In this document: one piece after another, positions 26,800 to 36,828 of the stretch
Numbering within the stretch: the first letter of the stretch is position 1
How the letters are laid out: each line of letters begins with the position of its first letter
Assembly: GCA_027310305.1 (NCBI GenBank)
Contig: DAIDBD010000029.1
Span: 93,740-157,739 of the forward strand
Source of the DNA: Herminiimonas sp.
Lineage (GTDB): Bacteria; Pseudomonadota; Gammaproteobacteria; Burkholderiales; Burkholderiaceae_D
DNA: 64,000 nucleotides
Reading direction: 5' to 3'
Position numbers and translations under genes: made by a program
The notes under the pieces: generated by a model
Databases searched by the model: none
Told to the model about the DNA's origin: nothing
Seen by the model: the letters and a program-made list of their open reading frames with translations, nothing else

Positions 26800-27981
26800 T
26801 CACGGATAAAACAGATAGACGCGGTAACCCGATGCCTTCAATTGGGACAGTTCAAAAAATAATTTGACGGGCTGCTCGGAATTGGCGGCAAGGCCTTTCG
26901 CTAGATCCTGTGCCGGAGGCAAATAGTCGCGCGGCGCGAATACGCGCCTGGCAATCGGTTTTTCATTCGCGTCGTTGAGCGTCAGTTCGATGTTCGGCCA
27001 TGCCTGGACGGTCGCGCCGCGGTTGCGCAGCAAAGTAATCAGCACGAAAGTATTCGGGCTTGACGGCAGCGCCTGCAGCTCGCTCGATTCAAGCGATACG
27101 GCATCGATTTGCGCAGGCAATTCCACCCGGCAGCCGATGATTGCGCAGCCTGCGGCAAGCGCGGGAGATGTCTGTGGAAACCGGGCGGCGATCCGGTCGC
27201 GAAACGTGTAGGCGGTTTGCGCAAGCAGGGCGAGCAGCAGGAAAAACGATCCGACCTGCATTATCGCGCGCGACGTCCGGCCGATACGCTGTTGGCGCCG
27301 CGCGCGTTTTACGAATTCTGGCTCTGCCGATTCGGCTGTGTCCGAATCATACTCATCTTCCTGCGCGCCCGATTTTTTTGTGCCGCGCCAGGGTTTCCGC
27401 TGCAATTCATCGATCGCCCGGCTCAGTTCATCCGGTGCCTCGGCATTTGCGTCGGCAGGCATCCGCCTGTCTGCATCTTCCCCTTCGGACGGGTCAGGTT
27501 TTTCAATTCCTTGTGGCGGGGAAGGATTGTCCGATTCATCGAATGCCGTGAAATCCATCAGCGTCATGCGCTGCAAAGGATCGTCGTGGGCATTGTTATC
27601 GGCGGCAACCGGCGGATTTTCTGCGTTGACCGAGGCGCCGGCCAATGCAGGGGGCGGAATAGGCGCAGGGTCAATCGAATCGATGTTGCGATTTTCCAAT
27701 GCCTGCGGCATCGGAGCCGAGGGCGCAACGGCAGCTTGCATCGGCGTTGCTTCAGTCTCTGCGGCTGCAGGCGGCGGCTTGATTGCTGCCGCAACCGGAC
27801 CGGTATCGGAATTCGGGGAAGCGGCCGGCTGCGGCAAATCGCCGGGCTGCAACAGATGCTCGATGCCATTGAAAATTTCTTTGCACGCGCCGCAGCGTAC
27901 CAGCCCGGCGCGCAGCTTCAACTGATCATGCGCAACGCGAAAGGTCGTCTGGCAATGCGGACATTGTGTTGCCAGCGCCAT
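26800..27981 (-). CDS. Zinc-ribbon and DUF3426 membrane protein
   Basis: 393 residues. The N-terminus is an MJ0042-type zinc ribbon (CPHC at about 8-11 and CGAC at about 31-34). A long Pro/Ala-rich linker to about residue 240 is followed by a single transmembrane helix (FFLLLALLAQTAYTF, about 252-266) and a C-terminal DUF3426 domain of about 120 residues. The layout suggests a cytoplasmic metal-bound head and a periplasmic C-terminal domain. It lies 2 bases from prmA, a conserved pairing in Burkholderiales. Function unknown. Confidence 0.83.
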   Translation of the reverse strand: MALATQCPHCQTTFRVAHDQLKLRAGLVRCGACKEIFNGIEHLLQPGDLPQPAASPNSDTGPVAAAIKPPPAAAETEATPMQAAVAPSAPMPQALENRNIDSIDPAPIPPPALAGASVNAENPPVAADNNAHDDPLQRMTLMDFTAFDESDNPSPPQGIEKPDPSEGEDADRRMPADANAEAPDELSRAIDELQRKPWRGTKKSGAQEDEYDSDTAESAEPEFVKRARRQQRIGRTSRAIMQVGSFFLLLALLAQTAYTFRDRIAARFPQTSPALAAGCAIIGCRVELPAQIDAVSLESSELQALPSSPNTFVLITLLRNRGATVQAWPNIELTLNDANEKPIARRVFAPRDYLPPAQDLAKGLAANSEQPVKLFFELSQLKASGYRVYLFYP

Positions 27982-27983
27982 TG

Positions 27984-28919
27984 CTATTGCCGGCCGGCCG
28001 ACGAGGTGGCCAATCGTCCCGCCAGCGCGACCCAGCCGTCCCGTTCCGCCCAGACTGTCAGGCCGATGAAAGGCGCATAGGCCGCCGCGACTTCATCGGC
28101 TTGCCGTACCAGTATGCCGGACAATACCAGCGCGCCGCCCGGTGCAATCCGGCCGGCCAGCATTGGCGCCATCAATTTCAACGGGCTGGAAAGAATGTTG
28201 GCAACCACGATATCGAATAACGGCGTATGGGTGGAATCGGCGAATTGTTCGGGTAAATAATAGTCGATTTCGCAGTGATTGCGTGCGCTGTTATAGCGCG
28301 CCGATTCAATCGCTTGCGGGTCGATATCGATGCCGACTACTTCGGTTGCGCCCAGTTTTTTTGCGACCAACGCCAGAATGCCGGAACCGCAGCCATAGTC
28401 GAGTACCGATAACTGTTGCGGCGCATGCGCTTCCAGCCATTCCATGCAGAGCCGGGTGGTCGGATGGCTGCCGGTGCCGAACGCAAGGCCGGGGTCCAGT
28501 TCCAGCACCAGGCCGTTCGGGTCGGGCGCATCATGCCAGCTAGGCACCACCCAGATGTTCTTGCCGATATGGATCGGATCGAATTGCGACTGCGTCAGGC
28601 GTACCCAGTCCTGCTCGGCGACGGCGCGCAAAGTATAGGAAACCGCCTGCGACTGCGCATTGAGGCCGGTGGCTTCCATCGCCGCTGCGACAATGGCGGC
28701 ATGATCCGCATCCGCCGGAGTCAGCGCAACCACGCGGCTGCGTTCCCAGGCGGCCTGTTCCGGCTCCATGCCCGGCTCGCCGAACAGCGGCTGTTCGGCA
28801 TCCGTGCCCTGATCCGCATCTTCCACCGAGACCGACAGCGCGCCCGCATCCATCAGCGCGTCGGACAGGCTTTCCGCGTGGCGGCGTGCAACGTCGATGA
28901 CGATTTCAGTCCAGCTCAT
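27984..28919 (-). CDS. prmA: Ribosomal protein L11 methyltransferase
   Basis: 311 residues. PrmA trimethylates several amino groups of ribosomal protein L11. The N-terminal substrate-binding domain starts [29 protein letters not shown]. The SAM-binding Rossmann motif [13 protein letters not shown] is near residues 171-183, followed by the acidic strand VGIDIDPQA and [12 protein letters not shown]. Length is typical for Burkholderiales. It is 6 bases downstream of accC on the same strand, and likely in the acc transcript. Confidence 0.95.
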   Translation of the reverse strand: MSWTEIVIDVARRHAESLSDALMDAGALSVSVEDADQGTDAEQPLFGEPGMEPEQAAWERSRVVALTPADADHAAIVAAAMEATGLNAQSQAVSYTLRAVAEQDWVRLTQSQFDPIHIGKNIWVVPSWHDAPDPNGLVLELDPGLAFGTGSHPTTRLCMEWLEAHAPQQLSVLDYGCGSGILALVAKKLGATEVVGIDIDPQAIESARYNSARNHCEIDYYLPEQFADSTHTPLFDIVVANILSSPLKLMAPMLAGRIAPGGALVLSGILVRQADEVAAAYAPFIGLTVWAERDGWVALAGRLATSSAGRQ

Positions 28920-28925
28920 GGGGTG

Positions 28926-30308
28926 TTATTTCTTTCCGGCCTGTTTCAGTTCTTTCGGCAAATCCGGCTTTTCCGCAAGCTTTTGTTCCAGATAATGGAT
29001 ATTGGTGCCGCCTTCGATGAAGCGGGCATCGACCATCAATTCCCGATGCAGCGGAATATTGGTCAGGATTCCCTCGACCACCATTTCCGACAATGCGATC
29101 TGCATGCGCTTGATCGCCTGTTCGCGCGTCGCACCGTACGAAATGACCTTGCCCACCATCGAATCATAATGCGGCGGCACGTAATAGCCGGCATAGGCAT
29201 GCGAATCGACGCGGATGCCGGGGCCGCCCGGCGCATGCCATGAAATGATCTTGCCCGGCGACGGCGTGAATTTGAATGGATCTTCCGCATTGATGCGGCA
29301 CTCGATCGCATGGCCCTTGAGTTCGATGTCGCGCTGGCGAAAACGCAATTTTTCGCCGGCCGCGACGCGGATCTGCTCTTGTACCAGGTCAATGCCGGTG
29401 ATCATTTCCGTCACCGGATGCTCGACCTGGATGCGGGTGTTCATTTCGATGAAGTAGAACTCTCCGTTCTCGTACAGGAACTCGAATGTGCCGGCGCCGC
29501 GGTAACCCATCTTGCGGCAGGCTTCGGCGCAGCGGTCGCCGATTTTTTCGATGATCTTGCGCGGAATGCCGACTGCCGGCGCTTCTTCGATCACTTTCTG
29601 GTGGCGGCGCTGCATCGAGCAATCGCGTTCGCCCAGCCATACCGCATTCTTGAATTCGTCGGCCAGGATCTGGATTTCCACGTGCCGCGGATTTTCCAGG
29701 TATTTCTCCATGTAGACTTCCGGATTGCCGAACGCCGCTCCGGCTTCGGTCCTGGTCATCGTGACCGCGTTCAGCAAAGCCGCTTCGGTATGCACCACGC
29801 GCATGCCGCGTCCGCCGCCGCCGCCCGCCGCCTTGATGATGACCGGGTAGCCGATCTTGCGCGCAACGCGAATGATTTCTTTCGGGTCGTCGGGCAGCGC
29901 GCCGTCCGAGCCGGGAACGCAGGGCACCCCGGCCTTGATCATGGACTGTTTCGCGGAGACTTTGTCGCCCATCAGGCGGATCGAATCCGAACGCGGACCG
30001 ATAAAGACAAAGCCGGATTTTTCCACTCGCTCGGCAAAATCGGCATTCTCGGACAGGAAGCCATAGCCCGGATGAATCGCCTCGGCATCGGTCACTTCGG
30101 CGGCGCTGATAATTGCCGGCATGTTGAGATAGCTGAGAGCGGACGGCGCCGGGCCGATGCAGACCGACTCGTCGGCCAGCTTCACATATTTTGCTTCGCG
30201 GTCGGCTTCGGAATGCACGACCACCGTTTTGATGCCCATTTCGCGGCAGGCGCGCTGGATGCGCAGCGCGATTTCGCCACGGTTGGCGATGAGGATTTTT
30301 TCAAACAT
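28926..30308 (-). CDS. accC: Biotin carboxylase subunit of acetyl-CoA carboxylase
   Basis: 460 residues. AccC uses ATP and bicarbonate to carboxylate biotin on AccB, the first step of fatty-acid synthesis. The N-terminal [17 protein letters not shown] is diagnostic; the ATP-grasp glycine loop [11 protein letters not shown] is near residues 160-170; catalytic [16 protein letters not shown] is near residues 285-300. C-terminal [17 protein letters not shown] closes the domain. It is downstream of accB on the same strand, the usual order. Overall length is normal for the family. Confidence 0.97.
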   Translation of the reverse strand: MFEKILIANRGEIALRIQRACREMGIKTVVVHSEADREAKYVKLADESVCIGPAPSALSYLNMPAIISAAEVTDAEAIHPGYGFLSENADFAERVEKSGFVFIGPRSDSIRLMGDKVSAKQSMIKAGVPCVPGSDGALPDDPKEIIRVARKIGYPVIIKAAGGGGGRGMRVVHTEAALLNAVTMTRTEAGAAFGNPEVYMEKYLENPRHVEIQILADEFKNAVWLGERDCSMQRRHQKVIEEAPAVGIPRKIIEKIGDRCAEACRKMGYRGAGTFEFLYENGEFYFIEMNTRIQVEHPVTEMITGIDLVQEQIRVAAGEKLRFRQRDIELKGHAIECRINAEDPFKFTPSPGKIISWHAPGGPGIRVDSHAYAGYYVPPHYDSMVGKVISYGATREQAIKRMQIALSEMVVEGILTNIPLHRELMVDARFIEGGTNIHYLEQKLAEKPDLPKELKQAGKK

Positions 30309-30395
30309 GATTGGAAGTGTGAGGCGTTATAGGAATCAAGCGTAAAAGGAAGCAGCGGCGCCTGCGTTGAACGGCACGCGTCAAACGCACAATGC

Positions 30396-30848
30396 TTAAC
30401 CGATTACAAATAGCGGCTGGCCGAATTCGACCGGCTGCCCGTTCTCGACCAGGATTTGCTTGATCACGCCCGATGCATCGGCATCGATTTCGTTCAGCAG
30501 CTTCATTGCCTCGATAATGCACAGCGTGTCGCCGTCCTTCACGATCGACCCCACTTCGACGTAAGGCGGGGAGCCCGGCGCAGAGGAGCGATAAAACGTG
30601 CCGACCATCGGCGATTTGACGATATAACCTTGCGGTTCAGCGGCGACTGGCACTGCCGCCAACGGCGCAGCGGCTGGAGCAAATGCCTGTGGCGCTGCCG
30701 TCTGCGGCTGCATCATTACGACCTGGTTTTGGGGCGCTGCGGAAGATTTGACTATCCTTACTTTGCTTTCGCCTTCGGTTACTTCCAGTTCGGCGATGTC
30801 TGATTCGGCCACCAAATCGATCAGCGTCTTGAGTTTTCGTAAATCCAT
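30396..30848 (-). CDS. accB: Biotin carboxyl carrier protein of acetyl-CoA carboxylase
   Basis: 150 residues: N-terminal [23 protein letters not shown], an Ala/Pro-rich flexible linker at about residues 48-75, and a C-terminal biotinyl domain. The biotinylated lysine is Lys116 in the EAMKLLNEI motif; AMKL instead of AMKM is frequent in relatives. The thumb loop ([15 protein letters not shown]) characteristic of AccB is present. It carries the carboxyl group between AccC and the AccAD transferase. aroQ lies 80 bases upstream on the same strand. Confidence 0.96.
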   Translation of the reverse strand: MDLRKLKTLIDLVAESDIAELEVTEGESKVRIVKSSAAPQNQVVMMQPQTAAPQAFAPAAAPLAAVPVAAEPQGYIVKSPMVGTFYRSSAPGSPPYVEVGSIVKDGDTLCIIEAMKLLNEIDADASGVIKQILVENGQPVEFGQPLFVIG

Positions 30849-30928
30849 GTGAAATCCCTCGGAATTATTTTACGTATAAGGTTGGAAATCGCCACAATTA
30901 TATGTTCTTTGTGACTAGATAATGGAAA

Positions 30929-31366
30929 TTAAAGCTTTTTAAGGGCGAAATCGATTGCTGCGCGATAACCTTCGATACCAAGTCCGCAAATAACGCCTAC
31001 CGCCACTGCGGACAAATACGACACATGCCGGAATGCTTCACGCTGGTGAATATTCGAGATATGCACTTCGATGAATGGAATGCCGACACCGGCGAGCGCA
31101 TCGCGCAATGCAACGCTGGTATGCGTCAATCCGCCTGGATTGATGACGATTGCATCCACACCTGCTGCTTTGGCGGCCTGAATATGGTCAATCAAGGCGC
31201 CTTCATGGTTGCTTTGGAAGCACGTCAGCATGGCGCCGGCAGAACCGGCCTGCGCGGCCGCGGCACGCTCGATATCTGCCAGCGTGTTTGATCCATACAC
31301 CTCCGGCTCGCGCGTTCCCAGCAAATTCAGGTTCGGGCCATTCAGTAAAAGGATATTTGTTGCCAT
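30929..31366 (-). CDS. aroQ: Type II 3-dehydroquinate dehydratase
   Basis: 145 residues. Converts 3-dehydroquinate to 3-dehydroshikimate in the shikimate pathway. Family motifs: [21 protein letters not shown], where the Tyr region forms the active-site lid, [31 protein letters not shown], and [16 protein letters not shown] with the catalytic His. Length and N-terminus are standard. The aroQ-accB-accC order is widespread in Proteobacteria. Confidence 0.96.
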   Translation of the reverse strand: MATNILLLNGPNLNLLGTREPEVYGSNTLADIERAAAAQAGSAGAMLTCFQSNHEGALIDHIQAAKAAGVDAIVINPGGLTHTSVALRDALAGVGIPFIEVHISNIHQREAFRHVSYLSAVAVGVICGLGIEGYRAAIDFALKKL

Positions 31367-31449
31367 TGCAATGCAACTCCGTTTGACGAGGATGCGCGCA
31401 TTTTGCCGCTAAATGAAGCCGGTTGGCAAGAAGAAATAGTTTGCGCAAA

Positions 31450-31971
31450 TTAAATCGATCCAAGGTCTTTGCGTAATTCTTCCATCTTCAATCGTCCCAG
31501 ATATGTTTTTTTGATTCTGCCATCGGGCGCGATCAATACGGTAAAAGGCAAGCCGCCAGCCTGGTTGCCGAATTGCCGCGACAGTTCGGTGCCGCTCATG
31601 CCGGCAACATAAAGTGGGTAGGTAATTTTATACTTTGCACCGAATTCCATGATATTGGCAGCGGAATCAATGCCGATGCCGATAATCTGCGCATTCCTGG
31701 AAGCAATGTCGTTTTGCAATGCGGACAGTTCCGGCATTTCTTCAACGCAAGGCGCACACCAGGTTGCCCAAAAATTAACGACAAGAGTTTTTCCTTGCCA
31801 TTGCGACATCGGATGGGATGTGCCTTGCGCATCGGGTAGGGTCTGAGCAAACAGGCGGGCTGTTGCCGCAGCCTGCGGCGTTTCGGGCGCAAGGCGGTGT
31901 TCGCCGAAATAAGCGCCGACTGCTGCAAATACGATTGCAATTACACCAAATAATAACCAATTCCTTTTCAT
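31450..31971 (-). CDS. TlpA/ResA-like membrane-anchored thioredoxin
   Basis: 173 residues. An N-terminal anchor helix (about residues 5-21) is followed by a periplasmic thioredoxin-fold domain with redox pair Cys72-Cys75 in WATWCAPCVEEMPEL, VVNFWAT strand and a cis-Pro region GLPFTVLIAPDG. Such proteins reduce disulfides of apocytochrome c or other periplasmic proteins. Its start overlaps the upstream gene's stop by 4 bases, so the two are translated together. Confidence 0.9.
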   Translation of the reverse strand: MKRNWLLFGVIAIVFAAVGAYFGEHRLAPETPQAAATARLFAQTLPDAQGTSHPMSQWQGKTLVVNFWATWCAPCVEEMPELSALQNDIASRNAQIIGIGIDSAANIMEFGAKYKITYPLYVAGMSGTELSRQFGNQAGGLPFTVLIAPDGRIKKTYLGRLKMEELRKDLGSI

Positions 31972-32576
31972 GCAGTTTCGCTTTCCATGATGAGTGCCCG
32001 CACGGCGTCGATGTCGGCCCGCTCGATTCGCCGTGCCGTCGTGGTTTTGACCGCGCCGCGCAAATCGTCCATTTCATACAGAGCCAAATGCATTCCTTCC
32101 TTTTCCCACATGAAGCTGACGGTTTCGACCGGTTCGCCGCGGTTTTTGAAATGCGTGGTTTCGGATACTTCGAACTGGATATTTTTATTCAACAGATAAA
32201 TCTGAACGTCCTTGGGACTTTCGGCAAACAATTGCAGATGAATGTCCGAATGATCGCCGGCCGTGCCATTCAATACGGCGCCGGTCAGATAAGGGCTGAA
32301 CCGCGTTAATTCCATCATCATCCGCAATGCCAGTTTGCGTAAATGCAGCAGACGGGCCGGCTGGCGGTCGCCAAAAAAAAGTTCGTTATAGAGCCGCACT
32401 TCATCTTCGATTTGCGCATTGTCCGGCAAAATATCGCCCGGCACTCTAATGTCTCCCAGAATTTGCCGGGCAGCCTTGCGCTTGGCCGTGCCGTAATCGG
32501 TGCCGTCTTCTGCAATCATGCGCGCGGCGGCGGCGGCGATTTCGGCGCGCAACGTTTCGGAGGGGTAGTTATTCAT
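31968..32576 (-). CDS. Conserved hypothetical protein with nucleotidyltransferase-like motif
   Basis: 202 residues. I do not recognise a characterised family. Residues 97-116 (LTGAVLNGTAGDHSDIHLQL) resemble the GS...DxD core of MNT-type nucleotidyltransferases, but Ser becomes Thr105 and the second metal-binding Asp becomes His113 (D111-I-H113). So the fold may be kept while catalysis is altered or lost. The N-terminal half is helical. It is divergent from mpl by 166 bases and coupled to the TlpA-like gene. Similar proteins sit beside mpl in other Burkholderiales, from memory. Confidence 0.72.
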   Translation of the reverse strand: MNNYPSETLRAEIAAAAARMIAEDGTDYGTAKRKAARQILGDIRVPGDILPDNAQIEDEVRLYNELFFGDRQPARLLHLRKLALRMMMELTRFSPYLTGAVLNGTAGDHSDIHLQLFAESPKDVQIYLLNKNIQFEVSETTHFKNRGEPVETVSFMWEKEGMHLALYEMDDLRGAVKTTTARRIERADIDAVRALIMESETA

Positions 32577-32742
32577 GCGGATTCAGCCCAATACAAATAG
32601 CCTTGAAGGCGCAAGCTCGTGGGTCGGGTAAAATCTCGTTATTCCGGATTTCCTGATTTTCCAGGTGCAGAGTACGCGGCACCCGTTAGAGTGTCTTCGT
32701 CGATACTTGACTCCGTCTCACAACACCACACCAGATTTTACA

Positions 32743-34122
32743 ATGCATATTCATATCCTTGGCATTTGCGGCACCTTCATGGGCGGCCTCGCGGTGCTCG
32801 CTAAAGAAGCGGGGCACAGAGTCACCGGTTGCGACGCCAACGTTTATCCGCCGATGAGCACGCAATTGCAGGCGCAGGGCATCGAACTGATCGAAGGTTT
32901 CGGTCCGGAACAAATCAACCTGAAGCCGGACCTGTTCGTGATCGGCAATGTCGTCTCGCGCGGCAATTCATTGATGGAAGAAATCCTGAACCGCGGATTG
33001 CCCTATACCTCCGGGCCGCAATGGATCGGCGAGCATATTCTGCACAACAAGTGGGTGCTCGCTGTAGCGGGCACCCATGGCAAGACGACAACTTCTTCGA
33101 TGCTTGCCTGGATTCTGGACGATGCGGGCTACCATCCGGGCTTTTTGATCGGCGGCGTGCCGATGAATTTCGGCATCTCCGCGCGCTTGTCCGGCAAAAT
33201 GGCCGATTCAGCCTTTTTCGTGATTGAAGCCGACGAGTACGACACGGCGTTTTTCGACAAGCGCAGCAAATTCGTTCATTACCGCGCCAAGACGGCGATC
33301 CTGAACAATCTCGAATACGATCACGCGGACATCTTTCCCGACCTGAGCGCGATCGAAACGCAATTCCATCACCTGGTGCGCACGGTGCCGGGCGTCGGAA
33401 GGCTGATCGTCAACGGCCGCGAAACTTCGATGCAGCGGGTCATCGCGCGCGGCTGCTGGAGCGGGATCGAATGGTTCGGCGGCGCCGGTCAAAGTGGCTG
33501 GACACTGATCGAGCAGGCCGACGGCGGTTTCGATGTTCTCTTCAACGGCATCCTGCAAGGCACCGTGGCCTGGCCGCTTACCGGCGAACACAACAGGATG
33601 AATGCGGTCGCCGCGATTGCCGCCGCGCGCCATGTCGGCGTGCAGCCGGCGCAGGCGATCGACTCGCTCGCACGCTTCGACAACGTCAAGCGCCGGATGG
33701 AAGTGCGCGGCGTGGTCGATGGCATCACGGTCTACGACGATTTCGCGCATCATCCGACCGCGGTTGCAACGACCGTGGCCGGCTTGCGCAAGAAAGTAGG
33801 GAATGCACGCATCCTGGCGGTGCTGGAGCCGCGCTCCAACACGATGAAGCTCGGCACCATGAAGGACGCGCTGCCCGGCAGTCTGGCCGATGCCGATCTG
33901 GTGTTCGGCTATGGCGCAAAAGGCAACGGCAAGGATGCGCTCGGCTGGAATTTAAGCGCAGCGCTGGCGCCGCTTGGCGCAAAGGCGCAGGCATTCGATG
34001 AGCTGGATGCGTTGGTGCAGGCGATCGTGCAGAGCGCGCAGCCAGGAGACCAGATTCTGGTCATGAGCAACGGCGGGTTTGGCGGCGTGCACCAAAAGAT
34101 TCTGGATATGCTGCGTCAATGA
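32743..34122 (+). CDS. mpl: UDP-MurNAc:L-Ala-gamma-D-Glu-meso-DAP ligase (murein recycling)
   Basis: 459 residues from ATG 32743, giving the family N-terminus MHIHILGICGTFMGGLAVLAKEAGH; the 26 codons upstream are not family-like. Mpl attaches the recovered tripeptide to UDP-MurNAc during peptidoglycan recycling. The Mur-ligase P-loop GTHGKTTTSSMLAW is near residues 110-123, followed by EADEYDTAFFDKRSKF and later LEPRSNTMKLG. It works downstream of AmpD, which is also in this window. The stop overlaps the next gene's ATG. Confidence 0.95.
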   Translation: MHIHILGICGTFMGGLAVLAKEAGHRVTGCDANVYPPMSTQLQAQGIELIEGFGPEQINLKPDLFVIGNVVSRGNSLMEEILNRGLPYTSGPQWIGEHILHNKWVLAVAGTHGKTTTSSMLAWILDDAGYHPGFLIGGVPMNFGISARLSGKMADSAFFVIEADEYDTAFFDKRSKFVHYRAKTAILNNLEYDHADIFPDLSAIETQFHHLVRTVPGVGRLIVNGRETSMQRVIARGCWSGIEWFGGAGQSGWTLIEQADGGFDVLFNGILQGTVAWPLTGEHNRMNAVAAIAAARHVGVQPAQAIDSLARFDNVKRRMEVRGVVDGITVYDDFAHHPTAVATTVAGLRKKVGNARILAVLEPRSNTMKLGTMKDALPGSLADADLVFGYGAKGNGKDALGWNLSAALAPLGAKAQAFDELDALVQAIVQSAQPGDQILVMSNGGFGGVHQKILDMLRQ

Positions 34123-34679
34123 TCCTGTATCTGCATGGCTTTCGTTCTTCTCCTCGATCTTTCAAGGCGCGACTGATTGCCGAACGGCTGCAGGCATTGG
34201 GCCGCGGCGCGGAATATCACTGCCCGCAGTTACCCGCGTCGCCGCACGATGCGATTGCGCTGGCGTCTCGCATCGCGAGCCGCTTTGCACCCGGCGAAGT
34301 GGCGCTGATCGGTTCATCGCTGGGCGGTTATTACGCGACCTGGCTGGCCGAACAACTGGGTTGCCGCGCGGTGCTGTTGAACCCGGCTGTCAAGCCGCCG
34401 CGCGACCTGGAAAAACACGTCGGCATTACAACCGCATACCATTCCGATCAACCGTTTGAATTCAGGCGCGAATATATCGCCGAATTGCAGGCGCTTGCCG
34501 TGACGCGCATCACGCAGCCGGAACGCTACTTCCTGATCGCGGCGACCGGCGATGAAGTGCTCGATTGGCGCGAGATGGTTGCGCATTATCCGGGTGCGCC
34601 GCAGCGCGTGATCGACGGCAGCGATCACGGCTTGTCCGATTTCGGCAGCTATCTGGATGACGTGCTGGCATTTTGTTAG
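34119..34679 (+). CDS. YqiA/YcfP-like alpha/beta-hydrolase (esterase)
   Basis: 186 residues. ILYLHGFRSSPRSFKARL at the start and GSSLGGYYATWLAEQ near residues 65-80 give the oxyanion and nucleophile Ser of a small serine esterase; the late DGSDHGLSDF supplies the His. Length matches the YqiA family (UPF0227). Natural substrate unknown. It overlaps mpl by 4 bases (ATGA) and precedes the RNase gene. Confidence 0.88.
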   Translation: MILYLHGFRSSPRSFKARLIAERLQALGRGAEYHCPQLPASPHDAIALASRIASRFAPGEVALIGSSLGGYYATWLAEQLGCRAVLLNPAVKPPRDLEKHVGITTAYHSDQPFEFRREYIAELQALAVTRITQPERYFLIAATGDEVLDWREMVAHYPGAPQRVIDGSDHGLSDFGSYLDDVLAFC

Positions 34680-34728
34680 GCGCTCTTACTATGCAGTCGC
34701 ATAAAAAATTCAACAGGCAAAGCAATCG

Positions 34729-36747
34729 ATGAATCTATTTTTTGAAGAATCCGGCGATTTCAAGGCCGGCGTGGCGCTGGCGCAGCAGGGCGAGGCGTAT
34801 CAGGTTGAGCTGCAGAGCGGCAAGCGCACCAAGGTGCGGGCCAAGGACGTGCTGTTGCAGTTTGCTTCGCCGGCGCCGGCCGAGTTGCTGGTTCAGGCGC
34901 AAGCGATCGCCGCTGAAATCGAAATCGATTTTCTGTGGGAAGTCGCAGGCCAGGAAGAGTTCGGTTTTGCCGAACTGGGCGCCGAATATTTCGGGCATGC
35001 GCCGCAACCGCAGGAGGCGGCCGGGCTGCTGGTGAAATTGCATGGGGCGCCGATTTATTTTTACAAAAAGGGCAAGGGCCGCTATAAGGCTGCGCCCGAA
35101 GCATCGCTCAAGGCGGCGCTGGCAGGCGTCGAAAAGAAAAGGCAGCAGGCGCTGATCCAGGCGCAGTATGTCGAGGAATTGAAGGCAAACCGGTTGCCCG
35201 CCGCGATGAAATCGCAGGCGCTGCAACTGCTTTTCAAGCCCGATAAGAACAGCATCGAATACAAGGCGCTGGAAACGGCTTGCGGCGAACTGCAGACGAC
35301 GCCGCAGCGCCTGATGCTGGCAGTCGGCGGCATTGCGTCGCCGAAGGCATTGCACTTCTCCAGATTCTTGCTCGACCATTTCCCGAAAGGCACCGGCTTT
35401 CCCGCCGTCACGGTGCCGAGCCCGCCATCGCTGCCGGTCGCCGATGCGCAGGCATTTTCGATCGACGACGTGACCACGACCGAAATCGACGATGCGTTTT
35501 CCGTCGTCACGCTGGCCGATGGCAATATACGCATCGGCATTCATATCGCGGCGCCTGCATTGGCCGTCAGCCGCGACGATGCGATCGACGCGATTGCGCG
35601 GCAGCGTTTATCCACCGTCTATATGCCCGGCGACAAGATCACGATGCTGCCCGATGCAGTGGTCGAGGCGTTCACGCTGGCCGAAGGAAAAACCTGTCCT
35701 GCCGTGTCGTTGTACGCGACGCTCGATCCGGAAGACTGGTCGGTCGTCAGCACCGAAACCAGGGCGGAGGCGGTGCCGATCGCCGCCAACTTGCGCCACA
35801 ACGACCTGGATGCGCATATCACCGAAGAAAATCTGGCGGCCGGCAGCGGCGATTATCCGCACAAAGCCGAGATTGCGGTGCTGTGGCAATGGGCGCAGGT
35901 GCTGGAAAAAGGCCGCATGGCCAAGCGCGAAGGTTTCGGCTTGAAGCCGGAACAGACCAACCGCATCGATTTCAATTTTTACGTCGAAAACGAGGTGGTC
36001 ACGATCGCCCGCCGCAAGCGCGGCGCGCCGCTCGATAAAATCGTCGCCGAGCTGATGATTTTCGCCAATAGTAGCTGGGGCAAGCTGATGCATGAGCATG
36101 GCGTGCCGGGCATCTATCGCAGCCAGGGCGGCGGTTCCGGCGGCTGGCTGGCGAAGATGCAGGTACGGATGGTCACGCATGCGGCGCCGCATCAGGGGTT
36201 GGGCGTCGATCAATATGCATGGAGCACGTCGCCGTTGCGGCGCTATACCGACCTGGTCAATCAGTGGCAAATCCTGGCGTGCGTACAGCATGGGGTCGCC
36301 GCTCCGCTGGTGGCCCCCTTCAAGCCCAGGGATGCGGATTTGTTTGCGATCGTGTCCGCATTCGATGGCGCCTACAGCGCCTATGCCGATTTCCAGTCCG
36401 CCATGGAACGTTACTGGTGCCTGCGCTGGCTGACGCAGCAACAGGCGCGGCAAGTCGATGCCGTCGTGTTGAAAGAGGAAATCCTGCGCCTGGTCGATAT
36501 TCCGCTGGTCATCAAGTTGCCCGGCATGCCGCAAGCGGCGCGCGGTACGCAAGTCAGGCTGGATTTGCTGCGCTGGGATGAAGTCGATCTGACGATTGAG
36601 GCGCGCTTGCTTGAAATCGCGGCAGCCGGCGCGGAACCGGCGATGGACGTTGATGAAGAATCAATCGAGGCGGTCGATATCATCGATTCCGATGGCGAAA
36701 TAACCATGACCGGCAACAATACGGATATTCAAGCCGTGCCGGAGTGA
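34729..36747 (+). CDS. RNase II-family exoribonuclease (RNB domain)
   Basis: 672 residues. The RNB catalytic core starts near residue 243 with SIDDVTTTEIDDAFSV. Aligning to RNase II, the four metal-binding acidic positions read Asp, Glu, Asp, Asp, so the second is Glu rather than Asp. Later motifs AWSTSPLRRYTDLVNQWQ and YWCLRWL fit the family. N-terminal 200 residues show only a weak cold-shock-like start, and the C-terminus is short, with at most a minimal S1-like barrel. Expected role is 3'-to-5' RNA degradation; the paralog (rnb-like versus rnr) cannot be stated from this alone. Confidence 0.88.
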   Translation: MNLFFEESGDFKAGVALAQQGEAYQVELQSGKRTKVRAKDVLLQFASPAPAELLVQAQAIAAEIEIDFLWEVAGQEEFGFAELGAEYFGHAPQPQEAAGLLVKLHGAPIYFYKKGKGRYKAAPEASLKAALAGVEKKRQQALIQAQYVEELKANRLPAAMKSQALQLLFKPDKNSIEYKALETACGELQTTPQRLMLAVGGIASPKALHFSRFLLDHFPKGTGFPAVTVPSPPSLPVADAQAFSIDDVTTTEIDDAFSVVTLADGNIRIGIHIAAPALAVSRDDAIDAIARQRLSTVYMPGDKITMLPDAVVEAFTLAEGKTCPAVSLYATLDPEDWSVVSTETRAEAVPIAANLRHNDLDAHITEENLAAGSGDYPHKAEIAVLWQWAQVLEKGRMAKREGFGLKPEQTNRIDFNFYVENEVVTIARRKRGAPLDKIVAELMIFANSSWGKLMHEHGVPGIYRSQGGGSGGWLAKMQVRMVTHAAPHQGLGVDQYAWSTSPLRRYTDLVNQWQILACVQHGVAAPLVAPFKPRDADLFAIVSAFDGAYSAYADFQSAMERYWCLRWLTQQQARQVDAVVLKEEILRLVDIPLVIKLPGMPQAARGTQVRLDLLRWDEVDLTIEARLLEIAAAGAEPAMDVDEESIEAVDIIDSDGEITMTGNNTDIQAVPE

Positions 36748-36828
36748 ATCATCTGGAAAAGTCTGATAAAACATGGCGGCCTTTGCCGTAGAATCCATTA
36801 CCTGACGCAACTATTTTCCACACAGCGC

